The notes below the pieces were generated by a model. The model saw nothing but the letters and a program-made list of their open reading frames with translations. It was not told where the DNA came from and did no database searches. A DNA stretch of 64,000 nucleotides from Bog-756 sp963812525 (GTDB taxonomy: Bacteria; Actinomycetota; Acidimicrobiia; Acidimicrobiales; RAAP-2): positions 434,001 through 498,000 of the forward strand of contig CAWEVL010000009.1 of assembly GCA_963812525.1 (NCBI GenBank), written 5' to 3'. The stretch's first letter is position 1. Each line of letters starts with the position of its first letter. Shown here in pieces: positions 54,317 through 63,214 of this stretch. A program made the position numbers and the translations under genes.

Positions 54317-56708
54317 CGGAGGACTCGGTGACCGAGAGGAGCTCGTAGCTGGGGTTGATGATGGCCAGTTTGTTGCGGTGCTTCCCCACCATGCCTTCGG
54401 CGATGAGCAGGGAGCCGCTCCGGATGCCGCTGATCGACCGTCGGCCCAGGAACACCAGGGTCACCGCGTGCCCGCTCCCGTCCACCAGGACGCACTCCAG
54501 GCTGTGGGCCTGGGCCCAGGGTTGGACGCGCAGCGCCTTGATCCGACCGGCGACGCGGGTACGGGTGCGCCAGGTCAGCTCGGCGATCGGCGTGGTCCCG
54601 GCCGTGGCCGGGAGGCCCGGACCGTCGTCGGGCTTGCCCGGCAGGGCGGCGACACCCGCCCCCTTGGACCGACGGGGGCGGGTCGGCTCGGCCAACAGCT
54701 CCGCTGACATCTGCTGCTCGATCCCCGGCGCCACCAGGAAGGGCACGATGGTGGCGTTGACGTGGGACAGCTGGCTCACCACCTCCACGATCTGGTCGGC
54801 GGTCTGATCGTGGAGGATGCGGCGCCATGCCTTCCCGTAGGAGCGTCGGGGCAGCAGCATGCTGACCTCGGTCTCCCCGTCGGCCAGCTCGGCGGCCAGC
54901 TCGAGCGAGGCGCGGGTGAGGCGACGGTCGGGGCAGTCGATGATGTCGAGCGGCAGTCGCGACAGTCCCAGGTGCTGCCACCGCTCGATCAGTGCCTCGG
55001 CGCGGGGATGGTCGATGTTGAAGTGGACGGCCCGCAGGTCGTCGGGGGTCAGGCTCCGGGCGTACTGGATGGCCCGGGCCGTGGCCAGGTCGATCCGGTC
55101 GATGAGGATGACCACCACGTTGCGCCGGAGGATCCGGGCCTCGCAGGCCTGGATGGCCGCACCCTCCTCGAGGACCACGTCCTCGGAGCGGTACTCGCGG
55201 TTGGTACGGACCAGCCCGAAGACGATCAGCGGCATGACCACCACGACCACCCAGCCGCCCTGGGCGAACTCGGCGATGGCGAAGACCACCACGATGACGG
55301 CGCAGACCACGGCGGCGGTGGCGTTGACGGCCACGCTCTTGCGCCAGTGCTCGCCCCGCTGGGTGAGGTGGTGCTTGACCATGCCGGCCCCGGCCATGGT
55401 GAATCCGGTGAACACCCCGATGGCGTACATGGGGATGAGCGCCGATACCTTGGCTCCGGTGACCAGCAGTAGGGCGATGGACGCCGTGGCCAGCACGATG
55501 ATCCCGTTGGAGAACACCAGTCGGTGGCCCCGGACGGTGAGCATGCGCGGGAGGAACGAGTCCTCGGCCACGAAGCTGACCAGGAAGGGGAACCCGGTGA
55601 AGCTGGTGTTGGCGGCCAGGATGAGGATGAGGGCGGTGGCCGCCTGGAGCAGGTAGAAGAGCACCTGGCCCAGCGGGCTGCTGCCGTAGACCAGCTTGCC
55701 GATCTCCGACACCACGGTGGGGGTGCCCGAGACGAACGGGACGGCGTGGGTGAGGGCGGCCAGCACCGACACCCCGAGGAACATCACCCCGAGGATGGTG
55801 CTCATCAACGCCAGCGTGGTGCGGGCGTTGCGGGCCTGCGGCGTCCGGAAGATGCTCACCCCGTTGGAGATGGCCTCGGTCCCGGTCATGGCCGAACTGC
55901 CCTGGGCGAAGGCCCGGAGCAGGTAGAAGGCGGAGATCCCGAGGATCAGCCCCCCGCCGGCGTGGCCGAGCGGCATGGTCCCGTTGCCCTCCGGGGCGTG
56001 GGGCAGCCCGGTGGTGGCCTCCTTGACCAGGCCGGCCACGATGAGCAGGGCCATGTTGCCGATGAAGAAGTAGGTGGGGATGGCGAAGACCCGCCCGGCC
56101 TCTCGGATGCCCCGCAGGTTGCCGTAGGCCAGCAGGAGGACGAAGCCGATGGACATGGGCACGGCGTCGTGGGCCAGGACGGGGACGGCCGAGATGATGG
56201 CATCGGACCCGGCCGCCACCGACACGGCCACGGTGATGGTGTAGCTGATCAGGAGGGCGGCACCGGCGATCTGGGCCACGTTGGGGCCGAAGTTGTCGCG
56301 GCTGACCACGTAGGACCCGCCGGCCTTGGGGTACGAGCGGACCACGTCGCGGTAGCAGATGGTCACCACGGCCAGGACGGCCAGGATCACCGCGGTCAAC
56401 GGCGTGACCAAGGAGAAGGCGGCCAGGCCCCCGATGGGGACGAGGACCCGGATCATCTGCTCGCTGGCGTAGGCGGAGGACGACATCACGTCGGACGAGA
56501 GCACGGCCAGCGCCGTCGGTTTGCCCAGCCGCTGGCCGGCCAGCTCGTCGCTGACCAGGGGTGGCCCGAGCAGCCGGCGCTTCACCCGGTAGCGGAAGCT
56601 CTCGGGGAGGCTGGCCACCAGCGTGGTGTCGGTGCGGACCGGTCGGCGGGTCAGGTCGTGCTCGGGACGCTTCGGGACCTCGGTGCTGGTGGTCTCGGCG
56701 TCCGGCAT
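54306..56708 (-). CDS. KimA-like APC-family potassium transporter with C-terminal OB-fold domain
   Basis: An 800-residue protein. Residues about 40-500 form a 12-span APC transporter with the KimA/YdaO-type start GKPTALAVLSSDVMSSSAYASEQM. Residues about 505-690 form its usual cytoplasmic domain (VVVILIDRIDLATARAIQYARSL; MLLPRRSYGKAWRRILHDQT). The last ~85 residues (TRTRVAGRIKALRVQPWA, VTLVFLGRRSISGI, NPSYELLSV) form an OB-fold nucleic-acid-binding domain that KimA (about 600 residues) lacks. It probably imports K+. TAGACC (56720-56715) fits a leaderless start at the ATG. Confidence 0.83.
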   Translation of the reverse strand: MPDAETTSTEVPKRPEHDLTRRPVRTDTTLVASLPESFRYRVKRRLLGPPLVSDELAGQRLGKPTALAVLSSDVMSSSAYASEQMIRVLVPIGGLAAFSLVTPLTAVILAVLAVVTICYRDVVRSYPKAGGSYVVSRDNFGPNVAQIAGAALLISYTITVAVSVAAGSDAIISAVPVLAHDAVPMSIGFVLLLAYGNLRGIREAGRVFAIPTYFFIGNMALLIVAGLVKEATTGLPHAPEGNGTMPLGHAGGGLILGISAFYLLRAFAQGSSAMTGTEAISNGVSIFRTPQARNARTTLALMSTILGVMFLGVSVLAALTHAVPFVSGTPTVVSEIGKLVYGSSPLGQVLFYLLQAATALILILAANTSFTGFPFLVSFVAEDSFLPRMLTVRGHRLVFSNGIIVLATASIALLLVTGAKVSALIPMYAIGVFTGFTMAGAGMVKHHLTQRGEHWRKSVAVNATAAVVCAVIVVVFAIAEFAQGGWVVVVVMPLIVFGLVRTNREYRSEDVVLEEGAAIQACEARILRRNVVVILIDRIDLATARAIQYARSLTPDDLRAVHFNIDHPRAEALIERWQHLGLSRLPLDIIDCPDRRLTRASLELAAELADGETEVSMLLPRRSYGKAWRRILHDQTADQIVEVVSQLSHVNATIVPFLVAPGIEQQMSAELLAEPTRPRRSKGAGVAALPGKPDDGPGLPATAGTTPIAELTWRTRTRVAGRIKALRVQPWAQAHSLECVLVDGSGHAVTLVFLGRRSISGIRSGSLLIAEGMVGKHRNKLAIINPSYELLSVTESSDAP

Positions 56709-56780
56709 GCCCCAGGTCTATCCCCTCGTCGACGACGGGGCCAGCACTCCGGTCCCCGTCTCGGCCCGGTCGACCGGGAC

Positions 56781-57753
56781 TCAGGGGGCGAGGACCACCT
56801 TGCCGGCGACCCTCCGTTCGATCAGCTCGGTCATGACGACAGCGGCCTGGTCGAGCGGGAAGGGGGTCGGCTCCACCGGATGCAGTCGGCCGGCACCCAC
56901 CATCGCCATCAGCTCGGCGACGAGGTCACGGTTGCCCGAGGGGTCCTTGAACGTCCAGCCGCCCCAGTCCACGCCCACCACGGTGCGGTTGTTGAGCAGG
57001 ACCTGGTTGAGCGGGATCGGGGCGATGGGGCCGGAGGCGAAGCCGATCACGCAGAACCGCCCGAGATGACCGGTGGCCCGGAGGGCCGGCTCGCTGTGCC
57101 GGCCGCCGACCGGGTCGACCACCACGTCCACGCCACCGCCGGACAGCTCGCGGGCCCGGCCCTTCAGATCCTCGCTCTTCGTAGGCGATGGTGGCCTCGG
57201 CCCCCATGGCCAGGGCGGCGGCCAGTTTGTCCGGGGTCGAGGCGGCGGCGATGACCCGCCCTCCGAGCGCGACGGCGACATCGATGGCGGCCAGCCCCAC
57301 ACCGCCGCCTGCCCCGAGCACCAGCACCCATTCGCCCGGGGCCAGGGTGGTCCGCCGGGTCAGGGTGAACAGCATGGTGCAGTAGCTCTGCAGGAGCGCG
57401 GCCCCCGCCCCGAAGTCCAGGGTGTCCGGCATGGACACCAGGGACAGGGCCGGCACCACGGCCTGGTCGGCGAAGCCGCCCAACCCCACAAAGGCGATGA
57501 CCCGGTCGCCCACGGAGATCCCGGTGACCCCGGGTCCGAGGGCCGAGACCACCCCGGCGATCTCGCTCCCGGGCACGAACGGCGTCGCCGGCTTGAGCTG
57601 GTAGCGGCCCTGGCAGATGAGCCCGTCGACGAAGTTGACGCCGGCGGCCCGGACGTCCACGACCACCTGGCCCTCCCCGGCCGACGCCGGCGGCCGCTCC
57701 TCGACGACCAGCGTGTCCAGGGGACCCAGTTCCGGGCACACGACGGCGCGCAT
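56781..57753 (-). CDS. NADPH:quinone oxidoreductase-like MDR protein, frameshifted
   Basis: A zinc-free medium-chain reductase of about 323 residues. The N-terminal part has RAAGVNFVDGLICQGRYQ and PFVPGSEIAGVV. The cofactor loop is GAGGGVGLAAIDVA, and the C-terminal part has DPVGG, GRFCVIGFASG and RRVAGKVVL. One extra base near 57178 breaks the frame after ATIAY, continuing as KSEDLKGRARELS. It reduces quinones or enones with NADPH. The ATG at 57753 starts MRAVVCPELG, the family start. Confidence 0.82.
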
Positions 57754-57889
57754 GGCCAGAACCTACCGGCTTCCGCCTCCGTCCTCCCGCTCTCCCTCGG
57801 CCCGTCCCTCCCGAGCCGCCGGGCCGCCCGAGTCCCGGTGCGGTGCCGCCCCCGGCCGATCCCGGTGGAGGGACCGGGCTCCGGGTCGG

Positions 57890-59044
57890 TCACCCGCCTC
57901 CGGTGCGCAGGGCCCGGAGCGCGTCCACCACGCGGCCGAAGGAGGTCTCGAAGGCGTCGATGTCCGATTCGGTGGTCGACCAGCCCACCGAGAGCCGCAG
58001 CGACCGTTCGGCGTCCACCCCCATGGCCTCGAGGACCGGCGACGGCTCGAGGGTCTCCGACGAGCAGGAGGAGCCCGAGTGGGCGGCCACGCCGTCCTGG
58101 TCGAGTCCGAGGAGCACGGGTTCGGCCTCGACCCCGTCGATGCCCAGGCACACCAGGTGCGGGAGCCGGTCGACCGGGTCACCGAAACGGTCGACCCCGG
58201 CCACGGCCAGTGCCGCCGCGGCCAGGCGGTCGGTGCGGCGCCGGGCGGTGGCCGCCTCGCCCTCGAGCGCCCCGGGCGCGGACAGCGCCGAGGCCGCGGC
58301 TCCGAAGCCGACGGCCCCGGCCACGTGCTCGAGGCCGGCCCGTCGGGCCCGCTCCTGCTCACCGCCGACCACGAAGGGATCGATGCGCAGACCCCGGCGC
58401 ACGATCAGGGCCCCGATGCCGGTCGGCCCGCCGAGCTTGTGGGACGAGACGGAGACCAGGTCGGCGTCGAGGGCCCCGAGGTCGCAGGCCAGGTGACCGG
58501 CCGCGGCCACGGCGTCCACGTGGACGGGGACGCCCAGGCGCCGGCACAGCTCGACGACGGCGGCCACCGGCTGGACCGTGCCCACCTCGTGATTGGCCCA
58601 CTGGCAGTGCACCAGGGCCGCGGCCTCCCCATGGAGGGAGCGACACCGCGCCAGGGCGTCCTCCACCGCCGCCACCTCGATCCGGCCCAGCGGGTCCACG
58701 GCGATGGTCTCGACCGGGCCCGACCGGGCCGAGGCGTCGCGCACCGCCGAGTGCTCGACGGCGGCGCAAGCCACCGGTCCGGGCGCCGTCCGGAGGACCC
58801 CCCACACCGCGGCGTTGGCCGATTCGGTGCCACCCGAGGTGAACACCACCTGGCGGGGGCGGACGCCGAACAGGCCGGCCACCTGCTGGCGGGCGTCCTC
58901 CAGCACGGCGCGCACCATGCGGCCCTCGGTGTGGACCCGTCCTGGATCGGCCGTGACGCCCTGGGCGGCCCAGGCGGCCATGGCCGTCCCGGCCTCGGGT
59001 CGGAGCGGGGTGGTCGATGCGTGGTCGAGGTAGTGGCGGGCCAA
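57890..59044 (-). CDS. Cysteine desulfurase (NifS/IscS-like)
   Basis: A 384-residue PLP enzyme. It starts YLDHASTTPLRPEA; the PLP lysine is in SSHKLGGPTGIGAL, the cofactor histidine in VEHSAVRDA, and the catalytic cysteine in AAHSGSSCSSETLEPS. It removes sulfur from cysteine for Fe-S cluster or thio-cofactor assembly. The TTG at 59044 is the only start near the conserved N-terminus. It lies 15 bp after the SufR-like regulator gene and is probably co-transcribed with it. Confidence 0.9.
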   Translation of the reverse strand: MARHYLDHASTTPLRPEAGTAMAAWAAQGVTADPGRVHTEGRMVRAVLEDARQQVAGLFGVRPRQVVFTSGGTESANAAVWGVLRTAPGPVACAAVEHSAVRDASARSGPVETIAVDPLGRIEVAAVEDALARCRSLHGEAAALVHCQWANHEVGTVQPVAAVVELCRRLGVPVHVDAVAAAGHLACDLGALDADLVSVSSHKLGGPTGIGALIVRRGLRIDPFVVGGEQERARRAGLEHVAGAVGFGAAASALSAPGALEGEAATARRRTDRLAAAALAVAGVDRFGDPVDRLPHLVCLGIDGVEAEPVLLGLDQDGVAAHSGSSCSSETLEPSPVLEAMGVDAERSLRLSVGWSTTESDIDAFETSFGRVVDALRALRTGGG

Positions 59045-59059
59045 CGGCCGGCTCGCCGG

Positions 59060-59842
59060 TCAGACCACGGCAGCGCAGGCGTCGTCGCCGCGGGCGCGCG
59101 ACGACGACAGCACCACCGGCACGGTCCCGCCCGCCTCCTCGCCGCACAGCCCGGCCAGGAGGCCCTTGACCATGCCGCGGTCGACGGCACACAGCACCGG
59201 GTACTGCGAGGCGGCGTTACCGAACGGGCAGTTGTCGGCCACCACCGCCGTACTCGAGCCCTGGTCCTCGGCGTGGGCCGCGAACCCGTGGGCGGTGAGG
59301 GTGTCGGCGATGGCGTGCATGGCGGTCCGCAGCGACCGCTGGCTGTCGCCCGGCGACATCTGCCCGGCCAGGGTTCGTCCGTACTCCTCGCCCACCCGCT
59401 CGGCCATGCCCTCGGCCGCGGTGGGGCCGAGCAATTGCAGCGCCTCCTGGAGGAGGAGGACGAGCAGGTCGTCCCGGCGGGTCAGCAGCTCCAGCGTCGG
59501 GTCGTTGCCGACGGCCCGGAACCGCTTGGACGGGCGGCCGGCGCCGCTGCCGGCGGCCCGCTCCATGGTGACCTCGACATAGCCCCCGGTGGCCAGGCGG
59601 TCGAGGTGGTGCCGGGCCACGTTGGGATGGAGGGAGAACCGGGCCGCCACCTCGGAGGCGGTGGCCCCGGGGTTCGACCGGACGAAGAGGTAGATCTCCC
59701 GGCGGGTCGGATCGCCGAAGGCCGCCGTCACCGCGGTCACCGCGGCGGAGAAGTGGCTGTCCGACTCGGCGGAGCTGCTCACCGGCTCCTGGCCCGGCGG
59801 CGCAGTGATGACGAGGGAGGGGCTGTTCGAGTCGGGGTGCAC
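59060..59842 (-). CDS. sufR: SufR-like Fe-S-sensing transcriptional regulator
   Basis: A 260-residue regulator. A winged helix (about residues 33-100) has FGDPTRREIYLFVRSNPGATASEVA and HPNVARHHLDRLATGGYVEV. The C-terminal domain carries the SufR cysteine pattern in DNCPFGNAASQYPVLCAVDRGMV and GLLAGLCG, which binds a [4Fe-4S] cluster. It represses Fe-S assembly genes when clusters are abundant. The GTG at 59842 is one base from the transcript start predicted by TAGACT (59855-59850). An inverted repeat covers this promoter. Confidence 0.88.
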   Translation of the reverse strand: MHPDSNSPSLVITAPPGQEPVSSSAESDSHFSAAVTAVTAAFGDPTRREIYLFVRSNPGATASEVAARFSLHPNVARHHLDRLATGGYVEVTMERAAGSGAGRPSKRFRAVGNDPTLELLTRRDDLLVLLLQEALQLLGPTAAEGMAERVGEEYGRTLAGQMSPGDSQRSLRTAMHAIADTLTAHGFAAHAEDQGSSTAVVADNCPFGNAASQYPVLCAVDRGMVKGLLAGLCGEEAGGTVPVVLSSSRARGDDACAAVV

Positions 59843-59864
59843 GTCACCTAGTCTACCGGGTGAC
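59843..59864. promoter_or_regulatory. Candidate SufR operator over its own promoter
   Basis: GTCACC-N10-GGTGAC is a perfect 6-bp inverted repeat that contains the minus-strand -10 (TAGACT) of the regulator gene and lies just upstream of mrp on the other strand, so it could control both. Confidence 0.45.
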
Positions 59865-59890
59865 GACGAATTCCTCTGAGGAGCCGCTGG

Positions 59891-61067
59891 ATGTCCATCG
59901 ACGAATCCCAGGTCACGGCGGCTGTCGCCGCGGTGACCGACCCTGAGCTGCGCCGGCCGCTCGGGGAGCTGGGCATGGTCGGCTCGGTCCAGGCCAGGCG
60001 CAAGCGGGCCGCCGTCGAGGTGGCGCTGCCCGTGGCCCACTATCCGCAGGTCGAGGAGTTGGAGGCGCGGGTCCGCCAGGCCGTCGGCGACGGTGCCCGG
60101 CGTCGACCAGGTCACGGTGGCGACGGTGGTGATGGAGGAGGAACCCCGGGCCCGGCTTCGGATGCTGCTCCGCGGCGAGCCGGTGGAGGGGGGCACCCAG
60201 CACGCCCCGGACGACGACCACGGGCACGACCACGGCGGCGGCCGGCTCGGTCACGAGGAGGGAAGGCCCAACCGGTTCATGCTGCCGAGGTCGAAGACCA
60301 GGATCCTCGGGATCTCCTCGGGCAAGGGCGGGGTGGGGAAGTCGTCGGTGACCGTCAACCTGGCCGTGTCCCTGGCCCGTCGGGGATTCGACGTGGGCAT
60401 TCTCGACGCCGACGTCTACGGGTTCTCCGTCCCCAAGATGCTCGGGGTCACCAACGATCCGCTGATCATCGGTGACCTGGTGGTGCCCCCGACCGCCAAC
60501 GGGGTGCGCTGCCTCTCCATGGGCTACTTCGTGCCCGACGACACCCCGGTCATCTGGCGTGGACCCATGCTCCACAAGGCTCTCGAGCAGTTCCTGGTCG
60601 ATGCGTACTGGGGCGAGCCCGACTACCTGCTGATCGACATGCCCCCGGGCACGGGGGACGTCACCCTGTCCCTCGGCCAGTACCTGACCAAGACGGAGGT
60701 CTACGTCGTCACCACCCCGCAGCAGGCCGCCGAGCGGGTGGCCCAGCGATCGGCCTATGCGGCGCGCAAGCTGAAGCTGGCGGTGCGAGGGGTCATCGAG
60801 AACATGAGCTGGTTCACCGGTGACGACGGCACCCGCTACGAGCTGTTCGGGGCCGGGGGAGGGGCGCAGCTGGCCGGCGAGCTCGGCGTGCCCCTGCTGG
60901 CCCAGGTGCCGTTGGTGCCGGCGCTGCGCCAGGGCGGCGATGACGGGGTGCCCACGGTGTCGGCCGACCCGGACGGCGAGGTGGCCGCGGTCTTCGACCG
61001 GTTGGCCTCCTCCATCGCCGACCTGGGCCCGGCCCGCGTCTACCGCAAGGAACTCAGCCTGAGCTAG
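59891..61067 (+). CDS. mrp: Mrp/ApbC-type Fe-S cluster carrier ATPase, frameshifted
   Basis: The N-terminal DUF59/MIP18-like domain (about residues 1-85) leads through a His-rich linker (DDDHGHDHGGG) to the P-loop ATPase with SSGKGGVGKSSVTVNLA, DADVYGFSVPKMLG and DYLLIDMPPGTGD. One extra base near 60092 breaks the frame in the N-terminal domain (RQAVGD continues as VPGVDQVTVATV). Mrp proteins hold and transfer [4Fe-4S] clusters. The product is about 391 residues. The ATG at 59891 has GAGGAG 7 nt upstream; it is divergent from the SufR-like gene. Confidence 0.88.
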
Positions 61068-61104
61068 GCCGGCCGCGTCCGGGCTCCCGGCGCGTCGAGG
61101 GTGG

Positions 61105-62466
61105 TCAGCCCCAGCCGGCCCGGGTGGGTGGCATCCGGCTCCGGCCCCGGGGATCGGGGACCACGCCGAGCACCTGGTGGATGGCCAGCCCGCCGTCGTC
61201 GAACCCGTTGGCCGACGCGGCCATGTACAGGCGCCAGACGTTGGCGCGGGCCAGGCCGACCAGGGCCACCGCCTCGTCCCAGTGCGCCTCGAGGTTGGAC
61301 ACCCAGTGGTGCAGGGTCCGCGAGTAGTGCTCGCGGAGCGACTCGACGTCGCGCACCTCGAATCCGGTGCGCTGCATGGCCGCCACCACCTCGGCCACGT
61401 CCACCAGCTCGCCGTCGGGGAAGACGTAGCGGCCCACGAACGACCGCCTCCCGAGCACCGAGCCGCCCGGCTTGGAGATGGCATGGTTGAGTAGTCGCCC
61501 GGTCGGGGCCAGCAGCTCGTGCATGGTCTCGAAGTACTGGGTCATTCGCCGGCTGCCCACGTGCTCGAACATGCCGATGGACGAGATGGCGTCGAAGCGC
61601 TCGCCCCGCAGCTCGCGGTAGTCCTGCATGCGGATCTCCACCTGCCCGTCCAGGCCGGCCTCGGTGACCCGCCGGGTGGCCTCGTCCACCTGCTCCCGGC
61701 TCAGCGCCACCCCGACCACCCGTGCGCCGTGGTGGCGGGCGGCATGGATGGCCATCGAGCCCCACCCGCAGCCGACGTCGAGCAGGCGGGATCCCGGGGC
61801 CGCGTCGATGCCCAGCTTGCGGCAGATCAGATCGTGCTTGGCCGCCTGGGCCTCCTCGAGCGTCGTGCCGGACGTGGTGAACCGGGCGCACGAGTAGGTC
61901 ATGCTGGCCCCGAGCACCAGCCGGTAGAACTCGTTGCCCACGTCGTAGTGGTGGCTGACCACCTCGGCGTCGCGGCTCGCCGAGTGGAGCCGTCCCGACG
62001 GTCGGCACTCCTCGGGCGGCGTCGGCAGTGGCGGGCCGAGGACCCCCAGGCGTCGGGCCGCCTCCACCATCGTGGGCAGGGAGCGGAGCCCGATCCGGCG
62101 GAGGTCCCTCGGTGACGCATCGTGGAGGGTGCGCAACAGCTCGTAGAGATCGCCCTCGACCGTCAGGTCACCGGCCACGAAGGCACGGGCCACGCCCAGC
62201 TCGCCGGGGGACCACAGGATCCGCCGCACCGCGTCGGCGGAACGCACCCGGAGGGTGCCGATGCCGTCGGCCGGTCCGACCGCGCTCCCGTCCCAGAACT
62301 CGAACCGCACCGGGACGTCAGGCTCCACCACGGCTCGGAGGAAGGGGGCCAGCACCGCCGCGGCAGTGCCGGGCGGGGGAGGATCGGATGGGCGGCGACC
62401 GGGATCCGGACCCGGCGCGGGACTCCCGGCTCCATGGGACCGGGTGCTCGTGAGCTCCGTGACCAT
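61105..62466 (-). CDS. Cyclopropane-fatty-acyl-phospholipid synthase family protein
   Basis: A 453-residue SAM-dependent enzyme. The ~170-residue N-terminal domain is followed by SHHYDVGNEFYRLVLGASMTYS, the SAM loop LLDVGCGWGSMAIHAA, SREQVDEA and the active-site region SIGMFEHVG. It adds a methylene (or methyl) group across the double bond of membrane acyl chains. The ATG at 62466 has a strong GAGGAGG site. The first 35 residues are Pro-rich and non-conserved. Confidence 0.93.
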   Translation of the reverse strand: MVTELTSTRSHGAGSPAPGPDPGRRPSDPPPPGTAAAVLAPFLRAVVEPDVPVRFEFWDGSAVGPADGIGTLRVRSADAVRRILWSPGELGVARAFVAGDLTVEGDLYELLRTLHDASPRDLRRIGLRSLPTMVEAARRLGVLGPPLPTPPEECRPSGRLHSASRDAEVVSHHYDVGNEFYRLVLGASMTYSCARFTTSGTTLEEAQAAKHDLICRKLGIDAAPGSRLLDVGCGWGSMAIHAARHHGARVVGVALSREQVDEATRRVTEAGLDGQVEIRMQDYRELRGERFDAISSIGMFEHVGSRRMTQYFETMHELLAPTGRLLNHAISKPGGSVLGRRSFVGRYVFPDGELVDVAEVVAAMQRTGFEVRDVESLREHYSRTLHHWVSNLEAHWDEAVALVGLARANVWRLYMAASANGFDDGGLAIHQVLGVVPDPRGRSRMPPTRAGWG

Positions 62467-62508
62467 GATCCACCTCCTCGACCGGTGCCGGCGATCCGGC
62501 CGAACCCG

Positions 62509-62514
62509 ATCTTA
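62509..62514 (-). promoter_or_regulatory. -10 element of the cyclopropane synthase gene
   Basis: TAAGAT on the minus strand predicts a start near 62502 and a leader of about 36 nt that includes the GAGGAGG site. Confidence 0.4.
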
Positions 62515-62680
62515 TGGCGGACCCTGCCGGGAGTCGTCCCCGCCCCTGCGCCCGTCACCGGTCCGCTCGGGGAGGGGCGACACCACCGGGGGCTCGGTCC
62601 CCGGCCGCTTCCGGGCCGCCCCGATCTCGACGGGCACCGGCCTCCCGGCGGTGGGGCCGACCCATTGGTACGGTGCAGTG

Positions 62681-63157
62681 GTGACCTTCACGGTGCTGTT
62701 GTGCACGGACGGCTCCGACCGCTCGACCAGGGCCCTGGCCGCGGGCTGGAAGCTGCTCGGCCCGGATGCCGACCCGGTGGTGGTGATGGTGGCCGATACC
62801 CCCGATCCGAGCCTCCTGAGCGGGAGCGGCTTCGGGGGGCCGGTGGTCTCTCCCGAGGAGTTCGACGACCAGTCCCACCGCGCCGTCACCGACGCCCGCA
62901 CCGTCGTGTCGGAGGTGGCCGAAGCGCTGGGACTGCCCCGGGCCGAGACCCAGGTCCTGAGCGGCGATCCCGCCGCAGCCATCGCCCGGCTCGCCGTGGA
63001 ACGCTCGGCCCGGGCCATCGTGGTGGGGTCCCGGGGACACGGTGGTCTCAAGCGGGCGGTTCTGGGATCGGTCTCCGACCACCTGGTGCGCCACGCTCCC
63101 TGCACGGTGGTGGTCACCGGGGACCACGAGGACCGGCAGGACGGGGGGACGGACTGA
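62681..63157 (+). CDS. Universal stress protein (UspA family)
   Basis: A 158-residue single Usp domain. It begins TVLLCTDGSDRSTRAL and ends with the ATP-binding pattern GSRGHGGLKRAVLGSVSDHLV (G-x2-G-x9-G-S). It probably binds ATP and acts in stress or dormancy responses. TACGGT at 62669-62674 places a leaderless start exactly on the GTG at 62681. Confidence 0.9.
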   Translation: MTFTVLLCTDGSDRSTRALAAGWKLLGPDADPVVVMVADTPDPSLLSGSGFGGPVVSPEEFDDQSHRAVTDARTVVSEVAEALGLPRAETQVLSGDPAAAIARLAVERSARAIVVGSRGHGGLKRAVLGSVSDHLVRHAPCTVVVTGDHEDRQDGGTD

Positions 63158-63214
63158 GCGGAGCAGCACGGCCTCCAGCTCGGCCGGTGGATCCGGCGCC
63201 CGGGTCGGGCCGAG

